DNA of 64,000 bases from contig NZ_AFNK01000035.1 in assembly GCF_000238795.1 (NCBI RefSeq), forward strand, positions 126,001 through 190,000. Reading direction: 5' to 3'. Shown here in pieces: positions 20,118 to 29,321 of this stretch (within the stretch, counting starts at the first letter, position 1; every line of letters starts with the position of its first letter). Source of the DNA: Haemophilus sputorum CCUG 13788 (GTDB lineage Bacteria > Pseudomonadota > Gammaproteobacteria > Enterobacterales > Pasteurellaceae). The notes beneath the pieces were generated by a model, which saw only the letters and a program-made list of their open reading frames with translations, had not been told where the DNA came from and searched no databases. A program made the position numbers and the translations under genes.

Positions 20118-20579
20118 TTAAAGTGCTTTTAACACATTTACCATTTCTACTGCGCCTAATGCACATTCTGCGCCTTTGTTACCCGCTTTGGTACCAGCAC
20201 GTTCGATGGCTTGTTCAATGCTTTCTGTGGTTAACACACCAAACATCACTGGCACACCAGTTTGTAATGCCACTGCGCCAATGCCTTTTGCTGCTTCATT
20301 ACAAACATAATCATAGTGCGTAGTTGAACCACGAATAACTGTCCCTAAACAGATCACTGCATCATACTTATCACTTTCTGCCATTTTTTTCGCCACTAGT
20401 GGAATTTCAAATGCACCAGGTACCCAAACGGTATCGATATCATCTTCTGATGCGCCATGACGCACTAATGCATCGACTGCACCACTTAATAACTTATCGT
20501 TAATAAAATCATTAAAACGAGCCGTTACGATACCGAATTTTAAGCCAGTTGCCACTAAATTGCCTGTAATTTTTGCCAT
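20118..20579 (-). CDS. ribH: 6,7-dimethyl-8-ribityllumazine synthase
   Basis: Condenses 5-amino-6-ribitylaminouracil with dihydroxybutanone phosphate, the penultimate step of riboflavin synthesis. It has 153 residues. Family motifs: [10 protein letters not shown] near the N-terminus, [40 protein letters not shown] (with the catalytic histidine) and [12 protein letters not shown]. It is the last gene of the operon, 64 bases after ribBA. Confidence 0.98.
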   Translation of the reverse strand: MAKITGNLVATGLKFGIVTARFNDFINDKLLSGAVDALVRHGASEDDIDTVWVPGAFEIPLVAKKMAESDKYDAVICLGTVIRGSTTHYDYVCNEAAKGIGAVALQTGVPVMFGVLTTESIEQAIERAGTKAGNKGAECALGAVEMVNVLKAL

Positions 20580-20643
20580 TTTGAAAGTTTCCTTATTGAA
20601 ATAAAATTTGTTTATTTGCCACTTTAATTAAGTAAGCTATTGT

Positions 20644-21843
20644 TTAAAAGTTAAACATATGCCCCATTTTTACCTGTTTTACTTTCAGGTAATCAATGTC
20701 ATTTTTGTTTGGTTCTACGATAATTGGCTCTCTTGAAACAATGTTTAAACCTTGCTCTTTTAAGCCGTCAATTTTACTTGGATTATTCGTTAATAAACGA
20801 ATTGAATTTACGCCAAGCTGTTGGAACATTTGTGCGCCAATATAATATTCGCGCTCATCTTCTTTAAATCCTAACGCTAAATTCGCTTCAACGGTATCCA
20901 TGCCTTTATCTTGCAATTCATAGGCACGTAATTTATTGATGAGCCCAATCCCACGTCCTTCTTGGCGTAAGTAAAGTAACACGCCTCTACCTTCTTGTTC
21001 AATTTGTGCCATCGCTGCAGCAAATTGTTGACCGCAATCACAACGTTGTGAACCAAAAGCATCACCCGTTAAACACTCAGAATGAATACGCGCTAATACA
21101 TTTTCGCCATTTGAAATATCACCTTTGACTAAAGCTATATGCTCTTTGCCTGAGATTACTTCAACAAAACTATGCGCCATAAATTCGCCATATTTGGTTG
21201 GCATTTTCACGACTGAAACTTGCTTTACAAGACAATCATATTTACGGCGATATTCTTGTAACTGCGCAATTGTAATAAACGGTATATTGTGTTCTGTCGC
21301 AAATTTTTGCAAATCTGGCATAGTCATCATGGTGCCATCTTCTGCCATAATTTCACAGCAAAGCCCCGCATGTTTTAGCCCTGCCAAACGCGCCAAATCA
21401 ACAGTTGCTTCAGTATGTCCGTTACGCACTAACACACCACCTTCTTTGGCGATCAGTGGGAACATATGACCCGGACGGCGGAAATCTGAAGGTTTAGCGC
21501 CATCTTCTACCATTTTTAAAGCGGTAATTGAACGCTCAAATGCAGAAATTCCTGTCCCTGTACTAATATGATCAATGGCAACCGTAAATGCAGTTTCATG
21601 ATTATCCGTATTTTTAGCGACCATTGGCGGAAGCCCTAATTTATCCGCAATTTCTTGCGAAATTGGCGTACAAATCAAACCTTTTCCGTGTGTTGCCATA
21701 AAATTGATATTTTCCGGTGTCGCAAATTCTGCTGCACAGATAAAATCGCCTTCATTTTCACGATCTTCATCATCGGTCACTAAAATAATTTTACCTTGTG
21801 CCATTGCTTCCAAGGCTTCTTCTACAGTTGAAAATTGAAACAT
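20644..21843 (-). CDS. ribBA: Bifunctional dihydroxybutanone-4-phosphate synthase / GTP cyclohydrolase II
   Basis: Supplies both riboflavin precursors: 3,4-dihydroxy-2-butanone 4-phosphate from ribulose 5-phosphate, and the first pyrimidine from GTP. The N-terminal RibB domain (~1-200) has [14 protein letters not shown] and [11 protein letters not shown]...[16 protein letters not shown]. The C-terminal RibA domain (~205-399) has [21 protein letters not shown], with the three zinc-binding cysteines, and [10 protein letters not shown]. It is 399 residues, the usual length for the fusion. Confidence 0.97.
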   Translation of the reverse strand: MFQFSTVEEALEAMAQGKIILVTDDEDRENEGDFICAAEFATPENINFMATHGKGLICTPISQEIADKLGLPPMVAKNTDNHETAFTVAIDHISTGTGISAFERSITALKMVEDGAKPSDFRRPGHMFPLIAKEGGVLVRNGHTEATVDLARLAGLKHAGLCCEIMAEDGTMMTMPDLQKFATEHNIPFITIAQLQEYRRKYDCLVKQVSVVKMPTKYGEFMAHSFVEVISGKEHIALVKGDISNGENVLARIHSECLTGDAFGSQRCDCGQQFAAAMAQIEQEGRGVLLYLRQEGRGIGLINKLRAYELQDKGMDTVEANLALGFKEDEREYYIGAQMFQQLGVNSIRLLTNNPSKIDGLKEQGLNIVSREPIIVEPNKNDIDYLKVKQVKMGHMFNF

Positions 21844-21860
21844 AATTTTTCTCTCTTTCT

Positions 21861-22415
21861 TTAAATATTATGTGATTCTAAGCAATCAATCAGTTCATCA
21901 GTGGATAAAATCACCGCAAACTCTTCGTTTAGCGTTGCAATATTGATTTTATGAATTTGCTCGGCATCAATTTCTTCACCATCAGGCATTTTTAACGGGA
22001 AGGAAGCGGTCGCATTTTCAATCAGTTTTACTAAAAAGCCGTAATTAGCTGCCATTCGGATCGTTGTAGAAACGCAATGCGGTAAAGTTAAACCCGCAAC
22101 GACTAGCTCCGTAATGCCTTGGCTTTTCAAATAATCCAACAAATGAGTACCAATAAAGGCACTATTTACCTTTTTCTGAAAAACCACTTCATCATTTTGT
22201 GGTTCAAACCCTGTTTGAAAGGCTTGGGTTTCACCTTGATAAAACAGCGAATTTGGATTATCTGAAATGTGTTGAATATGAATAATCTTTTGTCTTTTTG
22301 CTCGAAAATGTTGCAACAATCGTAGCATTTTTTGTTCAGCATTCAGATTATTCCGCTTTCCCCATTTCGAATCTAAAAATGCATTTTGCACATCAATCAA
22401 CATTAAGGCTTGCAT
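21861..22415 (-). CDS. Isochorismatase-family cysteine hydrolase in the riboflavin operon
   Basis: 184 residues of the isochorismatase/nicotinamidase-like alpha/beta hydrolase fold. The triad is recognisable: Asp in MLIDVQNAF (residue 8), Lys in [12 protein letters not shown], and Cys in [14 protein letters not shown]. The substrate cannot be read from sequence. It lies between ribE and ribBA with gaps of 9 and 17 bases, so it is almost certainly cotranscribed under the FMN riboswitch. The A. pleuropneumoniae rib operon is described as ribGBAH without such a gene, so this could be an added hydrolase that detoxifies a pathway side product, or a passenger. Confidence 0.85.
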   Translation of the reverse strand: MQALMLIDVQNAFLDSKWGKRNNLNAEQKMLRLLQHFRAKRQKIIHIQHISDNPNSLFYQGETQAFQTGFEPQNDEVVFQKKVNSAFIGTHLLDYLKSQGITELVVAGLTLPHCVSTTIRMAANYGFLVKLIENATASFPLKMPDGEEIDAEQIHKINIATLNEEFAVILSTDELIDCLESHNI

Positions 22416-22424
22416 TTTATTTTC

Positions 22425-23072
22425 CTAAAACCCTGCATTTTTCAGGAAATCTGCTGTAATTTTACTTTGCGGATTCTCTGGCTCTTTCTTCATTAAAAAC
22501 TGCTCAATATATTTGCCAACAATATCATTTTCTAAATTCACGATACTGCCGACTTTTTTACTGCCTAAATTGGTTTGCGCAATCGTGTGAGGAATAATGG
22601 AAACGCGGAATGAATTTTCATCGGTATCCACCACCGTTAAACTAATTCCATCAATAGTAATTGAGCCTTTTTCAATAATATAACGCATCAATTTTGGGCT
22701 TGTTTGAATGCGATACCAAGTGGAATTATGCGCAGGAATAATCTCCACTACCTCGCCCGTGCCATCAATATGACCTGAAACAATATGTCCACCAAAACGT
22801 CCATTAGCTGCCATTGCCCGCTCAAGGTTTACTGGGCTATTAGGTTTTAATTCGCCCAATGATGTTCGCTTAAGCGTTTCTGACATCACATCAGCCGTAA
22901 ATTGATTTTGCGTAAAACTCGTTACGGTTAAACAAACGCCATTTACTGCAATGCTATCGCCTAAATGCACATCACCAAGCACTTTACTTGCGTTAATCGT
23001 GACTACTGCAAATTCGCCCTGTTTATTGATTTGGGCAATTTTTCCTACTTCTTCAATAATGCCTGTGAACAT
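22425..23072 (-). CDS. ribE: Riboflavin synthase, alpha subunit
   Basis: Dismutates two lumazine molecules to riboflavin. It has 215 residues and two homologous lumazine-binding barrels: MFTGIIEEVGKI...GDSIAVNGVCLTV and FGGHIVSGHIDGTGEV...SITIDGISLTVVD...FRVSIIPHTIAQTNLG. I chose the second of two adjacent ATG codons because the family begins MFTGI and the GGAG sequence lies 8 bases ahead of it. Called ribC in E. coli and ribB in A. pleuropneumoniae nomenclature. Confidence 0.96.
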   Translation of the reverse strand: MFTGIIEEVGKIAQINKQGEFAVVTINASKVLGDVHLGDSIAVNGVCLTVTSFTQNQFTADVMSETLKRTSLGELKPNSPVNLERAMAANGRFGGHIVSGHIDGTGEVVEIIPAHNSTWYRIQTSPKLMRYIIEKGSITIDGISLTVVDTDENSFRVSIIPHTIAQTNLGSKKVGSIVNLENDIVGKYIEQFLMKKEPENPQSKITADFLKNAGF

Positions 23073-23088
23073 CATTTATTCTCCTATC

Positions 23089-23205
23089 AAGTCCCCCTCT
23101 TTAGAAAAGAGGGGTTAGGGGAGATTTGATTGCGATGCTTATTTTTCTTATGAGCTTCGTTTTCATTTCTGCCAAATCTCCCATCTTTTTTGTTAAAGAG
23201 GGTGA
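23089..23205. repeat. Inverted-repeat element (MITE-like) between ribE and ribD
   Basis: The left end reads CCCCCTCTTTAGAAAAGAGG then GGTTAGGGGAGATTTG. The right end, read on the other strand, is CCCTCTTTAACAAAAAAGAT then GGGAGATTTGG. These are imperfect terminal inverted repeats of ~35 bp around ~45 bp of unrelated sequence. The left end also forms its own short hairpin (CCTCTTT/AAAGAGG). No reading frame inside. The right end supplies the last codons and stop of ribD. Confidence 0.65.
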
Positions 23206-24287
23206 ATAACTTCATAATCAATCAAAACATCTTCTCCTATCATTTCGATTGAATTCATCTTTAACTTGACAGCCTGAGATAAATCACCGATTCCCTCACC
23301 GCCAATCGGCGTTTTTGCCGCTTTTCCGCCCACTAATTTCGGCGCAATATAGCAATGCACTCGATTGACTACACCGCTTTCTAAAGCACTGAAATTCAAG
23401 CTAGCACCGCCTTCTATCAGCAAGCTATCAATTTGTTTTTCACCGAGCTTTTGCAAAAGATCAGACAAATCTACCCGCCTGTTTTTTGCCTTACAGAGAA
23501 GCACTTCCACACCAAGCGGTTCAAATTTTGCAATTTTTTGTAAATCCTCTGAAATGGTTGCAATAATCGTTGGATAATCTTTTGCTGTTTGTACTAGCTG
23601 GCAATCTAATGGTGTCCGTAAATGACTATCACATACAATTCGCACAGGCTGACGTGCATTTGGCATGCGGCTATTTAGCATTGGATTATCAGCCAGCACC
23701 GTTTCTACACCCACCATGATCGCACGGTATTGATGACGCGTTTCTTGCACTTTAGCTCTGGCTAATTCACCAGTAATCCATTTTGATTCACCTGTACTTG
23801 TGGCAATTTTACCATCAGCGGTCATCGCGTATTTCAACAAAACATAAGGACGTTTAGTTTGAATGTAATGAAAGAAAATAGGGTTTAGCTGATCACACTC
23901 TTCTCGAAGAAAATCTTCAATCACCTCAACGCCCGCTGCACGTAACTGTTTTGCACCTTTGCCGGAAACAAGCGGATTAGGATCTCGAGAACCAATAAAA
24001 ACCTTTTTAATGCCACGCTCAATCAACAAATCTGAACAAGGTGGCGTGCGCCCGTGATGGCAACAAGGCTCAAGAGTCACATATGCCGTTGCATCTGTTA
24101 AATCAGCTTGGCTGTTTAAAATTGCATTACGCTCTGCGTGCCAACCACCAATTTTTTCGTGATACCCTTGTGCAACAATCTCGCCATTTTTAACAATCAC
24201 ACAGCCTACTAATGGATTAGGATTTGTCCAGCCACGTCCTTTTTCAGCTAAGCTGATGGCGCGTCGCATATATTCAGCGTCAGTCAT
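23193..24287 (-). CDS. ribD: Bifunctional riboflavin deaminase/reductase
   Basis: Second and third pathway steps: deamination then side-chain reduction of the GTP-derived pyrimidine. The N-terminal deaminase domain (~1-145) has the zinc motif HAERNAI and PCCHHGRTPPCSD. The C-terminal reductase domain (~150-364) has RPYVLLKYAMTADGKIATSTGESKWITG and LLIEGGASLNFS. The start at 24287 (MTDAEYMRRA) leaves the riboswitch in the 5' leader; an upstream in-frame ATG at 24449 would lie between the aptamer and the terminator hairpin. The last residues (HPL-stop) come from the end of the adjacent inverted-repeat element. Also named ribG. Confidence 0.96.
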   Translation of the reverse strand: MTDAEYMRRAISLAEKGRGWTNPNPLVGCVIVKNGEIVAQGYHEKIGGWHAERNAILNSQADLTDATAYVTLEPCCHHGRTPPCSDLLIERGIKKVFIGSRDPNPLVSGKGAKQLRAAGVEVIEDFLREECDQLNPIFFHYIQTKRPYVLLKYAMTADGKIATSTGESKWITGELARAKVQETRHQYRAIMVGVETVLADNPMLNSRMPNARQPVRIVCDSHLRTPLDCQLVQTAKDYPTIIATISEDLQKIAKFEPLGVEVLLCKAKNRRVDLSDLLQKLGEKQIDSLLIEGGASLNFSALESGVVNRVHCYIAPKLVGGKAAKTPIGGEGIGDLSQAVKLKMNSIEMIGEDVLIDYEVIHPL

Positions 24288-24408
24288 AGATTTTCTTATT
24301 CTCTTAAACGTGAAATATGTTGATTGGGCATAAGAAATACACCCTTTATTTTCAAGGCAGGATCGAGCGTGTATTGCACGCCCTAAAAAAGAGATGCTTA
24401 AATAAAAA

Positions 24409-24434
24409 GCCTTGAAATCAAACGATCTCAAGGC
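24409..24434 (-). terminator. Intrinsic terminator of the FMN riboswitch
   Basis: Minus-strand GCCTTGA, 12-base loop, TCAAGGC, then TTTTTATTT, 45 bases after the aptamer. A second small hairpin (24457-24472, CACCGC-GCAA-GCGGTG) lies between them and may be the alternative or anti-terminator element. The arrangement implies premature transcription termination when FMN is bound. Confidence 0.75.
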
Positions 24435-24478
24435 TTGCAAAAAAGACATAGAAAACCACCGCTTGCGCGGTGCTTTTA

Positions 24479-24592
24479 TCTTCTTCCATCCAGACTATAC
24501 TGTCGGTACTGGAATTTCACCAGTTCCTGCTAACGTTTTATTAGCTCGCGGACTTTACCGCCGATCGGGAATTTCACCCTGCCCTGAAGATT
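24479..24592 (-). promoter_or_regulatory. FMN riboswitch (RFN element)
   Basis: Read on the minus strand the full RFN consensus is present: CTTCAGGGCAGGGTGAAATT then CCCGATCGGCGGTAAAGTCC and GCGAGC, followed by a variable arm, GGAACTGGTGAAATTCCAGT then ACCGACAGTATAGTCTGGAT and GGAAGAAG. It controls the ribD-ribE-hydrolase-ribBA-ribH operon in response to FMN. Confidence 0.97.
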
Positions 24593-24605
24593 AAAATTTT
24601 GTTAA

Positions 24606-24634
24606 ATTCTGCGACCAAACCCTATTAAAGTCAA
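24606..24634 (-). promoter_or_regulatory. Promoter of the riboflavin operon
   Basis: Minus-strand TTGACT (24629-24634), 17-base spacer, CAGAAT (24606-24611). Transcription would start about 7 bases further on, just before the FMN aptamer. Confidence 0.75.
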
Positions 24635-24681
24635 GTGTAAAAATCGGATTTATTGCAATAAAATAAATATCGTAATTTTCC

Positions 24682-24710
24682 CTTGTATTTCCAATTTTAA
24701 GCCCCATAAT
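24682..24710 (+). promoter_or_regulatory. Sigma-32-like heat-shock promoter of lon
   Basis: CTTGTAT (24682-24688), 13-base spacer, CCCCATAAT (24702-24710) against the RpoH consensus CTTGAAA-N(11-16)-CCCCATnTA. It lies 45 bases before the lon start, fitting lon as a classical heat-shock gene. CCAATT...AATTGG flanks the -10 as a short dyad. Confidence 0.7.
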
Positions 24711-24754
24711 TGGAAAATTATCATTTTGGAATATAGAAATAAGAGAGCAAATTT

Positions 24755-27160
24755 ATGGCACCAAGAAAGAAAAAAACAATTGAATTACCGCTTCTTCCTT
24801 TGCGGGATGTGGTGGTATTTCCTTATATGGTGATGCCGCTATTTGTCGGACGAGAAAAATCTATTTTAGCTCTTCGCGCAGCGATGGATGCTAACAAACA
24901 ACTTTTTTTGGTATCTCAACAAGATGCTCAAACTGAAGACCCAACAACAGATGATATTTATACTGTAGGCGTGGTGGCTAACATTATTCAAATGCTCAAC
25001 CTACCAGATGGCACGGTTAAAGTGTTAGTTGAAGGTCAAACTCGCGCCAAAATTGTGAAAGGTCACGATGATGAAAATGGTTTATGGGCAGAGGTTCAAC
25101 CACTTAATACTGAAATTAACTTAGAAGAAGACGAAATCAAAGCTTTAGCAAAAGCCACCTTAAGTGAGTTTGAAAGCTACATTAAATCCAATAAAAAAAT
25201 CCCAGCGGAAATTTTGCCGAAATTGCAAAAAATTACCGAAAATGACCGCTTGGCAGACACTATTTCTGCCAACTTAATTGCACCGGTGAAGAAAAAACAA
25301 CAGCTTTTAGAAGAAACGGAATTAGGTAAACGTTTCGAACAGCTATTAGTCGCCATGGCGACTGAAATGGATTCATTGGAAACCGAAAGTCGTATCCGTA
25401 ATCGCGTAAAACAACAAATGGAAAAAAATCAGCGCGACTACTATTTGAATGAGCAAATTAAAGCGATTCAAAAAGAACTTGGCAATGGCGAAGATGTTGA
25501 ACAAAGTGAACTAGATAAACTTAAAGCAAAAATTGATGAAGCTAGATTGCCAGCAGAAGTATTTGAAAAAGTAGATAACGAATTCAAAAAACTAAAAGCG
25601 ATGCCTCAAAGCTCTTCAGAGGCGGCAGTTATTCGTGGTTATATCGACTGGATTTTACAAATGCCGTGGCATAAAAAATCAGTAGTGAAAAAAGATTTAG
25701 CAAAAGCGCAAGCTGTGTTAGATCAAGATCACTATGGTTTAGAACGTGTAAAAGAACGCATCGTAGAATACCTTGCAGTACAAAGTCGTTTAAATAAATT
25801 AAAAGGTCCAATTCTTTGCTTAGTTGGCCCACCGGGTGTAGGAAAAACCTCATTAGGACAATCTATTGCGAATGCAACCGGCCGTAAATATGTACGTATG
25901 GCACTGGGTGGCGTGCGCGATGAAGCTGAAATTCGCGGTCACCGCCGTACTTACATCGGTTCTATGCCAGGTTCTTTAATGAGCAAAATGGCAAAAGTTG
26001 GCGTGAAAAACCCGCTATTTTTACTCGATGAAATCGATAAAATGGCACAAGATATGCGTGGCGACCCTGCTTCTGCTTTATTAGAGGTGTTAGACCCAGA
26101 GCAAAATAAAGCCTTTAATGATCACTATTTAGAAGTGGACTACGATTTATCTAATGTAATGTTCGTGGCAACGTCTAACTCGATGAACATTCCACCAGCA
26201 TTATTAGACCGTATGGAAGTGATTCGTCTTTCAGGTTATACCGAAGATGAAAAAATGCATATTGCACGCGATCACTTAATTGCAAAACAGCAAGAAAATA
26301 ACGGCTTGAAAAAAGGCGAACTCAAGATTGAAGATAGTGCCATTTTAAGCATTATTCGTTATTACACGCGTGAAGCAGGCGTACGTAATTTAGAGCGTGA
26401 AATTGCCAAAATTTGTCGTAAAGCGGTAAAAGCATTAGTGTTAGATAAAACATTAAAATCAATTACGGTTAACGAAAACAACGTTGGCGATTACTTGGGC
26501 GTAAAACGTTTTGATTACGGCAAAATGGACAACCAAAATCGCGTTGGTGAAGTGACAGGCTTAGCTTGGACAGAAGTTGGGGGAGATTTATTAACTATTG
26601 AAACCGCCTCTGTACCAGGTAAAGGTAAACTTTCTTACACAGGCTCATTAGGCGATGTGATGAAAGAGTCTATCCAAGCCGCAATGACCGTAGTTCGTGC
26701 AAGAGCAGATAAACTAGGCATTGCTGAAGACTTCTACGAAAAACGCGATATTCACGTTCACGTACCCGACGGTGCGACGCCTAAAGATGGCCCAAGTGCG
26801 GGTATTGCAATGTGTACTGCGCTTATTTCTAGCTTAACAGGTAACCCTGTGCGTAAAGAAGTGGCGATGACTGGCGAAATTAGCTTACGTGGTAAAGTCC
26901 TACCAATTGGCGGGCTAAAAGAGAAATTATTAGCCGCGCACCGTGGTGGCATTACGACTGTGATTATTCCAAAAGAAAATGAAAAAGATTTGGAAGAAAT
27001 CCCAAACAATGCGAAAGCAGCACTCAGCATTCATCCGGTTGAAACTATCGATGAAGTGCTTGCTATTGCACTTGAACAACCACCAATGGGGATCGAAATT
27101 CTGCCTCATAAAGCTGTGAAAGTGAAAAAAGCTGCCAAAGCGAAAACAGCGATTCAGTAA
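24755..27160 (+). CDS. lon: ATP-dependent protease La (Lon)
   Basis: Cytoplasmic AAA+ serine protease that degrades misfolded and regulatory proteins. It has 801 residues. The N-terminal LON substrate-binding domain covers ~10-200 ([22 protein letters not shown]), followed by a coiled-coil region. The ATPase has Walker [10 protein letters not shown] and Walker [11 protein letters not shown]. The C-terminal protease domain has the Ser-Lys dyad (catalytic Ser in [11 protein letters not shown], Lys in [13 protein letters not shown]). The C-terminus is Lys/Ala-rich. An RpoH-like promoter lies upstream and a USS hairpin terminator downstream. Confidence 0.98.
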   Translation: MAPRKKKTIELPLLPLRDVVVFPYMVMPLFVGREKSILALRAAMDANKQLFLVSQQDAQTEDPTTDDIYTVGVVANIIQMLNLPDGTVKVLVEGQTRAKIVKGHDDENGLWAEVQPLNTEINLEEDEIKALAKATLSEFESYIKSNKKIPAEILPKLQKITENDRLADTISANLIAPVKKKQQLLEETELGKRFEQLLVAMATEMDSLETESRIRNRVKQQMEKNQRDYYLNEQIKAIQKELGNGEDVEQSELDKLKAKIDEARLPAEVFEKVDNEFKKLKAMPQSSSEAAVIRGYIDWILQMPWHKKSVVKKDLAKAQAVLDQDHYGLERVKERIVEYLAVQSRLNKLKGPILCLVGPPGVGKTSLGQSIANATGRKYVRMALGGVRDEAEIRGHRRTYIGSMPGSLMSKMAKVGVKNPLFLLDEIDKMAQDMRGDPASALLEVLDPEQNKAFNDHYLEVDYDLSNVMFVATSNSMNIPPALLDRMEVIRLSGYTEDEKMHIARDHLIAKQQENNGLKKGELKIEDSAILSIIRYYTREAGVRNLEREIAKICRKAVKALVLDKTLKSITVNENNVGDYLGVKRFDYGKMDNQNRVGEVTGLAWTEVGGDLLTIETASVPGKGKLSYTGSLGDVMKESIQAAMTVVRARADKLGIAEDFYEKRDIHVHVPDGATPKDGPSAGIAMCTALISSLTGNPVRKEVAMTGEISLRGKVLPIGGLKEKLLAAHRGGITTVIIPKENEKDLEEIPNNAKAALSIHPVETIDEVLAIALEQPPMGIEILPHKAVKVKKAAKAKTAIQ

Positions 27161-27170
27161 AATTAACAAG

Positions 27171-27221
27171 CGGTTCATTTTTTCGGCATTTTTGCAAATG
27201 ACGAAAAATGAGCCGTTTTTT
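27171..27221 (+). terminator. USS-derived terminator after lon
   Basis: CGGTTCATTTTTTCG pairs imperfectly with CGAAAAATGAGCCG, followed by TTTTTT. It begins 10 bases after the lon stop. Confidence 0.8.
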
Positions 27222-27248
27222 ATCTCATATTTTTTAAAAGGAAAGTTT

Positions 27249-27665
27249 ATGATTCAACAAACACTATGTTTAATTAAACCAGATGCCACAAAACGTCACT
27301 TAATCGGCAAAATTTTAAGCCATTTGGAAGAGAACGGTTTAACCATTAAAGCCCTGAAAAAAGTGCAACTGAATCAAGCTCAAGCAGAAGGTTTTTATGC
27401 TGAACACCAAGGAAAACCATTTTTTGAACCTCTGATCGAATTTATGATTTCTGCCCCTATTGTTGCGGTCGTACTTGAAGGGGAAAATGCAATTAGCCAT
27501 TATCGTGAATTGATGGGTGCAACCGATCCTGAAAAACGCCAAGCGGGAACTATTCGTGCACTATATGCTATTAGCGGACGAGAAAATAGCGTGCATGGTT
27601 CTGATTCTGAAGCCTCTGCAAAACGCGAAATTGCCTATTTTTTCAGCCCAAACGAAATTATTTAA
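27249..27665 (+). CDS. ndk: Nucleoside diphosphate kinase
   Basis: Transfers the gamma-phosphate between nucleoside triphosphates and diphosphates through a phosphohistidine. It has 138 residues. Start [11 protein letters not shown]; active-site [17 protein letters not shown] with the catalytic histidine; [19 protein letters not shown]. The ATG at 27249 follows AAAAGGAAAGTTT; an in-frame ATG at 27192 lies within the lon terminator and is not used. It is monocistronic, with terminators on both sides. Confidence 0.97.
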   Translation: MIQQTLCLIKPDATKRHLIGKILSHLEENGLTIKALKKVQLNQAQAEGFYAEHQGKPFFEPLIEFMISAPIVAVVLEGENAISHYRELMGATDPEKRQAGTIRALYAISGRENSVHGSDSEASAKREIAYFFSPNEII

Positions 27666-27692
27666 CACGCCATTCACTGAAATTTTACAAAG

Positions 27693-27734
27693 AAGATTCT
27701 CCTTTAAGCATTTAATGTAAATAAGGAGAATCTT
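27693..27734 (+). terminator. Terminator after ndk
   Basis: AAGATTCTCCTT and AAGGAGAATCTT form a perfect 12-bp stem with an 18-base loop, followed by TTTTTA. Confidence 0.85.
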
Positions 27735-27744
27735 TTTTTATTTT

Positions 27745-27776
27745 GCTAGAACGGTTTAGCTAAAATGAGGTACAAT
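27745..27776 (+). promoter_or_regulatory. fruBKA promoter with Cra/FruR-like operator
   Basis: GCTAGAACGGTTTAGC at 27745-27760 is a near-palindrome resembling the Cra/FruR operator (core TGAAACGTTTCA). It overlaps the -35 position of a promoter whose -10 is TACAAT (27771-27776). Binding would block transcription of fruBKA, as Cra does in E. coli in the absence of fructose 1-phosphate. The regulator gene is not in the window. Confidence 0.55.
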
Positions 27777-27823
27777 CCCCCGTAGTGATTATTTTTAAAC
27801 CTACGCTTAAATAAGGAGCTAAA

Positions 27824-29311
27824 ATGCTTAATTTATCGGCAAAAAATATCCGTTTAAATGGCAGTGCAGCCAATAAAGAAGAGGCGATTAAACAAGTTGC
27901 CGCAGGTTTGGTTGCTAACAACCATGTTGCTGAAGGCTATGCGGATGGGATGTTTGCACGCGAACAACAAACCTCCACTTTCTTAGGTAACGGTATTGCT
28001 ATTCCGCACGGAACTTTAGACACTCGTCATTTAGTTCAAGAAACTGGGGTGCAAATCATTCAATTCCCGCAAGGGGTACAATGGGGTGATGGAAATACAG
28101 CTTATGTTGTCATCGGCATTGCAGCAAAATCAGATGAACATTTAACCTTACTACGCCAACTGACTACTGTATTAAGCGACGAAGATGCCGCCGCTGAATT
28201 AGCCAAAACCCAAGATATCCAAACCTTTGCTGATATTCTAAGCGGTAAAAAAAGTTTACCAACTCTCTCCCCTCAAACGCTTTCTTTAAACGTAGAAACA
28301 AACAGCTTACTCACCCTTGCTGCGATTAACGCAGGCAAATTACAAGAACAAGGCTATGTTGCCTCAAGCTATATCAGCGACACCATTGCGGCTGAACCAT
28401 TAGCATTAGCAGAAAACTTCTACATTATTGATAGTGCTAAAGGCAATTTAGCTAACAGTATTGCCCTAGCGCGTGCCTCTAACGGAAAAACCTTAATTAG
28501 CGTAGCTGCAGTAGATAATAGCTTAGAAAGCACCATCGCCCTATTGCTAAAACCAGAAGTACGCCAACAATTAACGCAAGCAAATGCTGAACAAATCATC
28601 GCGATTTTTAATGGACAATCTGTTGAAGTTGCTACGCCTGCACAAGCTAGCGGAGAAGTTATTGGCACCTTTACTGTACGCAATGAAAACGGCTTACACG
28701 CTCGCCCAAGTGCAGTGTTAGTTCAAACATTAAAACCATTTGCTGCCAAAATCAACGTAGAAAATCTTGACCGAGGCACTACTCCAGCAAACGCAAAAAG
28801 CACGATGAAAGTCGTCGCATTAGGGGCCTCAAAAGGTGCTCGCTTACGATTTGTTGCTGAAGGCGAAGACGCTCAACAGGCAATTGAAGCCCTTGCAAAA
28901 GCCTTTGAAAGTGGTTTAGGTGAAAGCGTTTCTTATGTACCTGAAACACCAGATAGCATTGAAGGTGGTGCAGCGGTAACTGCAGCACCTGTCGCCCCAC
29001 AAGCGGTCGAAAATCACGTACAAAATGCAAATAGCGATAGCCTGGATGCAAGCTTCGTGATTAAAAATGAACACGGTTTACACGCTCGCCCAAGTGCGGT
29101 ATTAGTAAATGAAGTGAAAAAATATCAAGCCAAAATCGAAGTGCAAAATCTTGATAAAAACTCACCGCTTGTCAGTGCCAAAAGCTTAATGAAAATCGTC
29201 GCACTTGGCGCAACAAAAGGCACTACCCTTCGTTTTATAGCTAGCGGTGAAGATGCTCAAGCGGCACTTGATGGCATTGGTGCAGCAATCAATGCTGGCT
29301 TAGGTGAATAA
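27824..29311 (+). CDS. fruB: Fructose-specific PTS protein FruB: IIA - middle - HPr - HPr
   Basis: Phosphoryl carrier for fructose uptake. The N-terminal EIIA-Fru domain (~1-145) has the phosphohistidine at residue 62 in GIAIPHGTL. A middle domain (~150-275) resembles a receiver-like linker. Two complete HPr domains follow (~283-370 and ~403-495), each with ENGLHARPSAVLV or EHGLHARPSAVLV around the phosphohistidine. E. coli FruB has only one HPr domain (376 residues); this protein has 495. I recall the H. influenzae protein also having the duplicated HPr. First gene of fruBKA. Confidence 0.95.
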   Translation: MLNLSAKNIRLNGSAANKEEAIKQVAAGLVANNHVAEGYADGMFAREQQTSTFLGNGIAIPHGTLDTRHLVQETGVQIIQFPQGVQWGDGNTAYVVIGIAAKSDEHLTLLRQLTTVLSDEDAAAELAKTQDIQTFADILSGKKSLPTLSPQTLSLNVETNSLLTLAAINAGKLQEQGYVASSYISDTIAAEPLALAENFYIIDSAKGNLANSIALARASNGKTLISVAAVDNSLESTIALLLKPEVRQQLTQANAEQIIAIFNGQSVEVATPAQASGEVIGTFTVRNENGLHARPSAVLVQTLKPFAAKINVENLDRGTTPANAKSTMKVVALGASKGARLRFVAEGEDAQQAIEALAKAFESGLGESVSYVPETPDSIEGGAAVTAAPVAPQAVENHVQNANSDSLDASFVIKNEHGLHARPSAVLVNEVKKYQAKIEVQNLDKNSPLVSAKSLMKIVALGATKGTTLRFIASGEDAQAALDGIGAAINAGLGE

Positions 29312-29321
29312 GGAGTCGTGT

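Noticed and set aside
24288-24449. Longer ribD start
   Set aside because: Would translate through the riboswitch terminator hairpin; the family begins near MTDAEYMRRA.
29092-29100. Haemophilus-type USS core AAGTGCGGT in fruB
   Set aside because: Explained by the codons for Pro-Ser-Ala-Val in the conserved HPr active site; the other HPr domain reads AAGTGCAGT. Not counted as a foreign marker.
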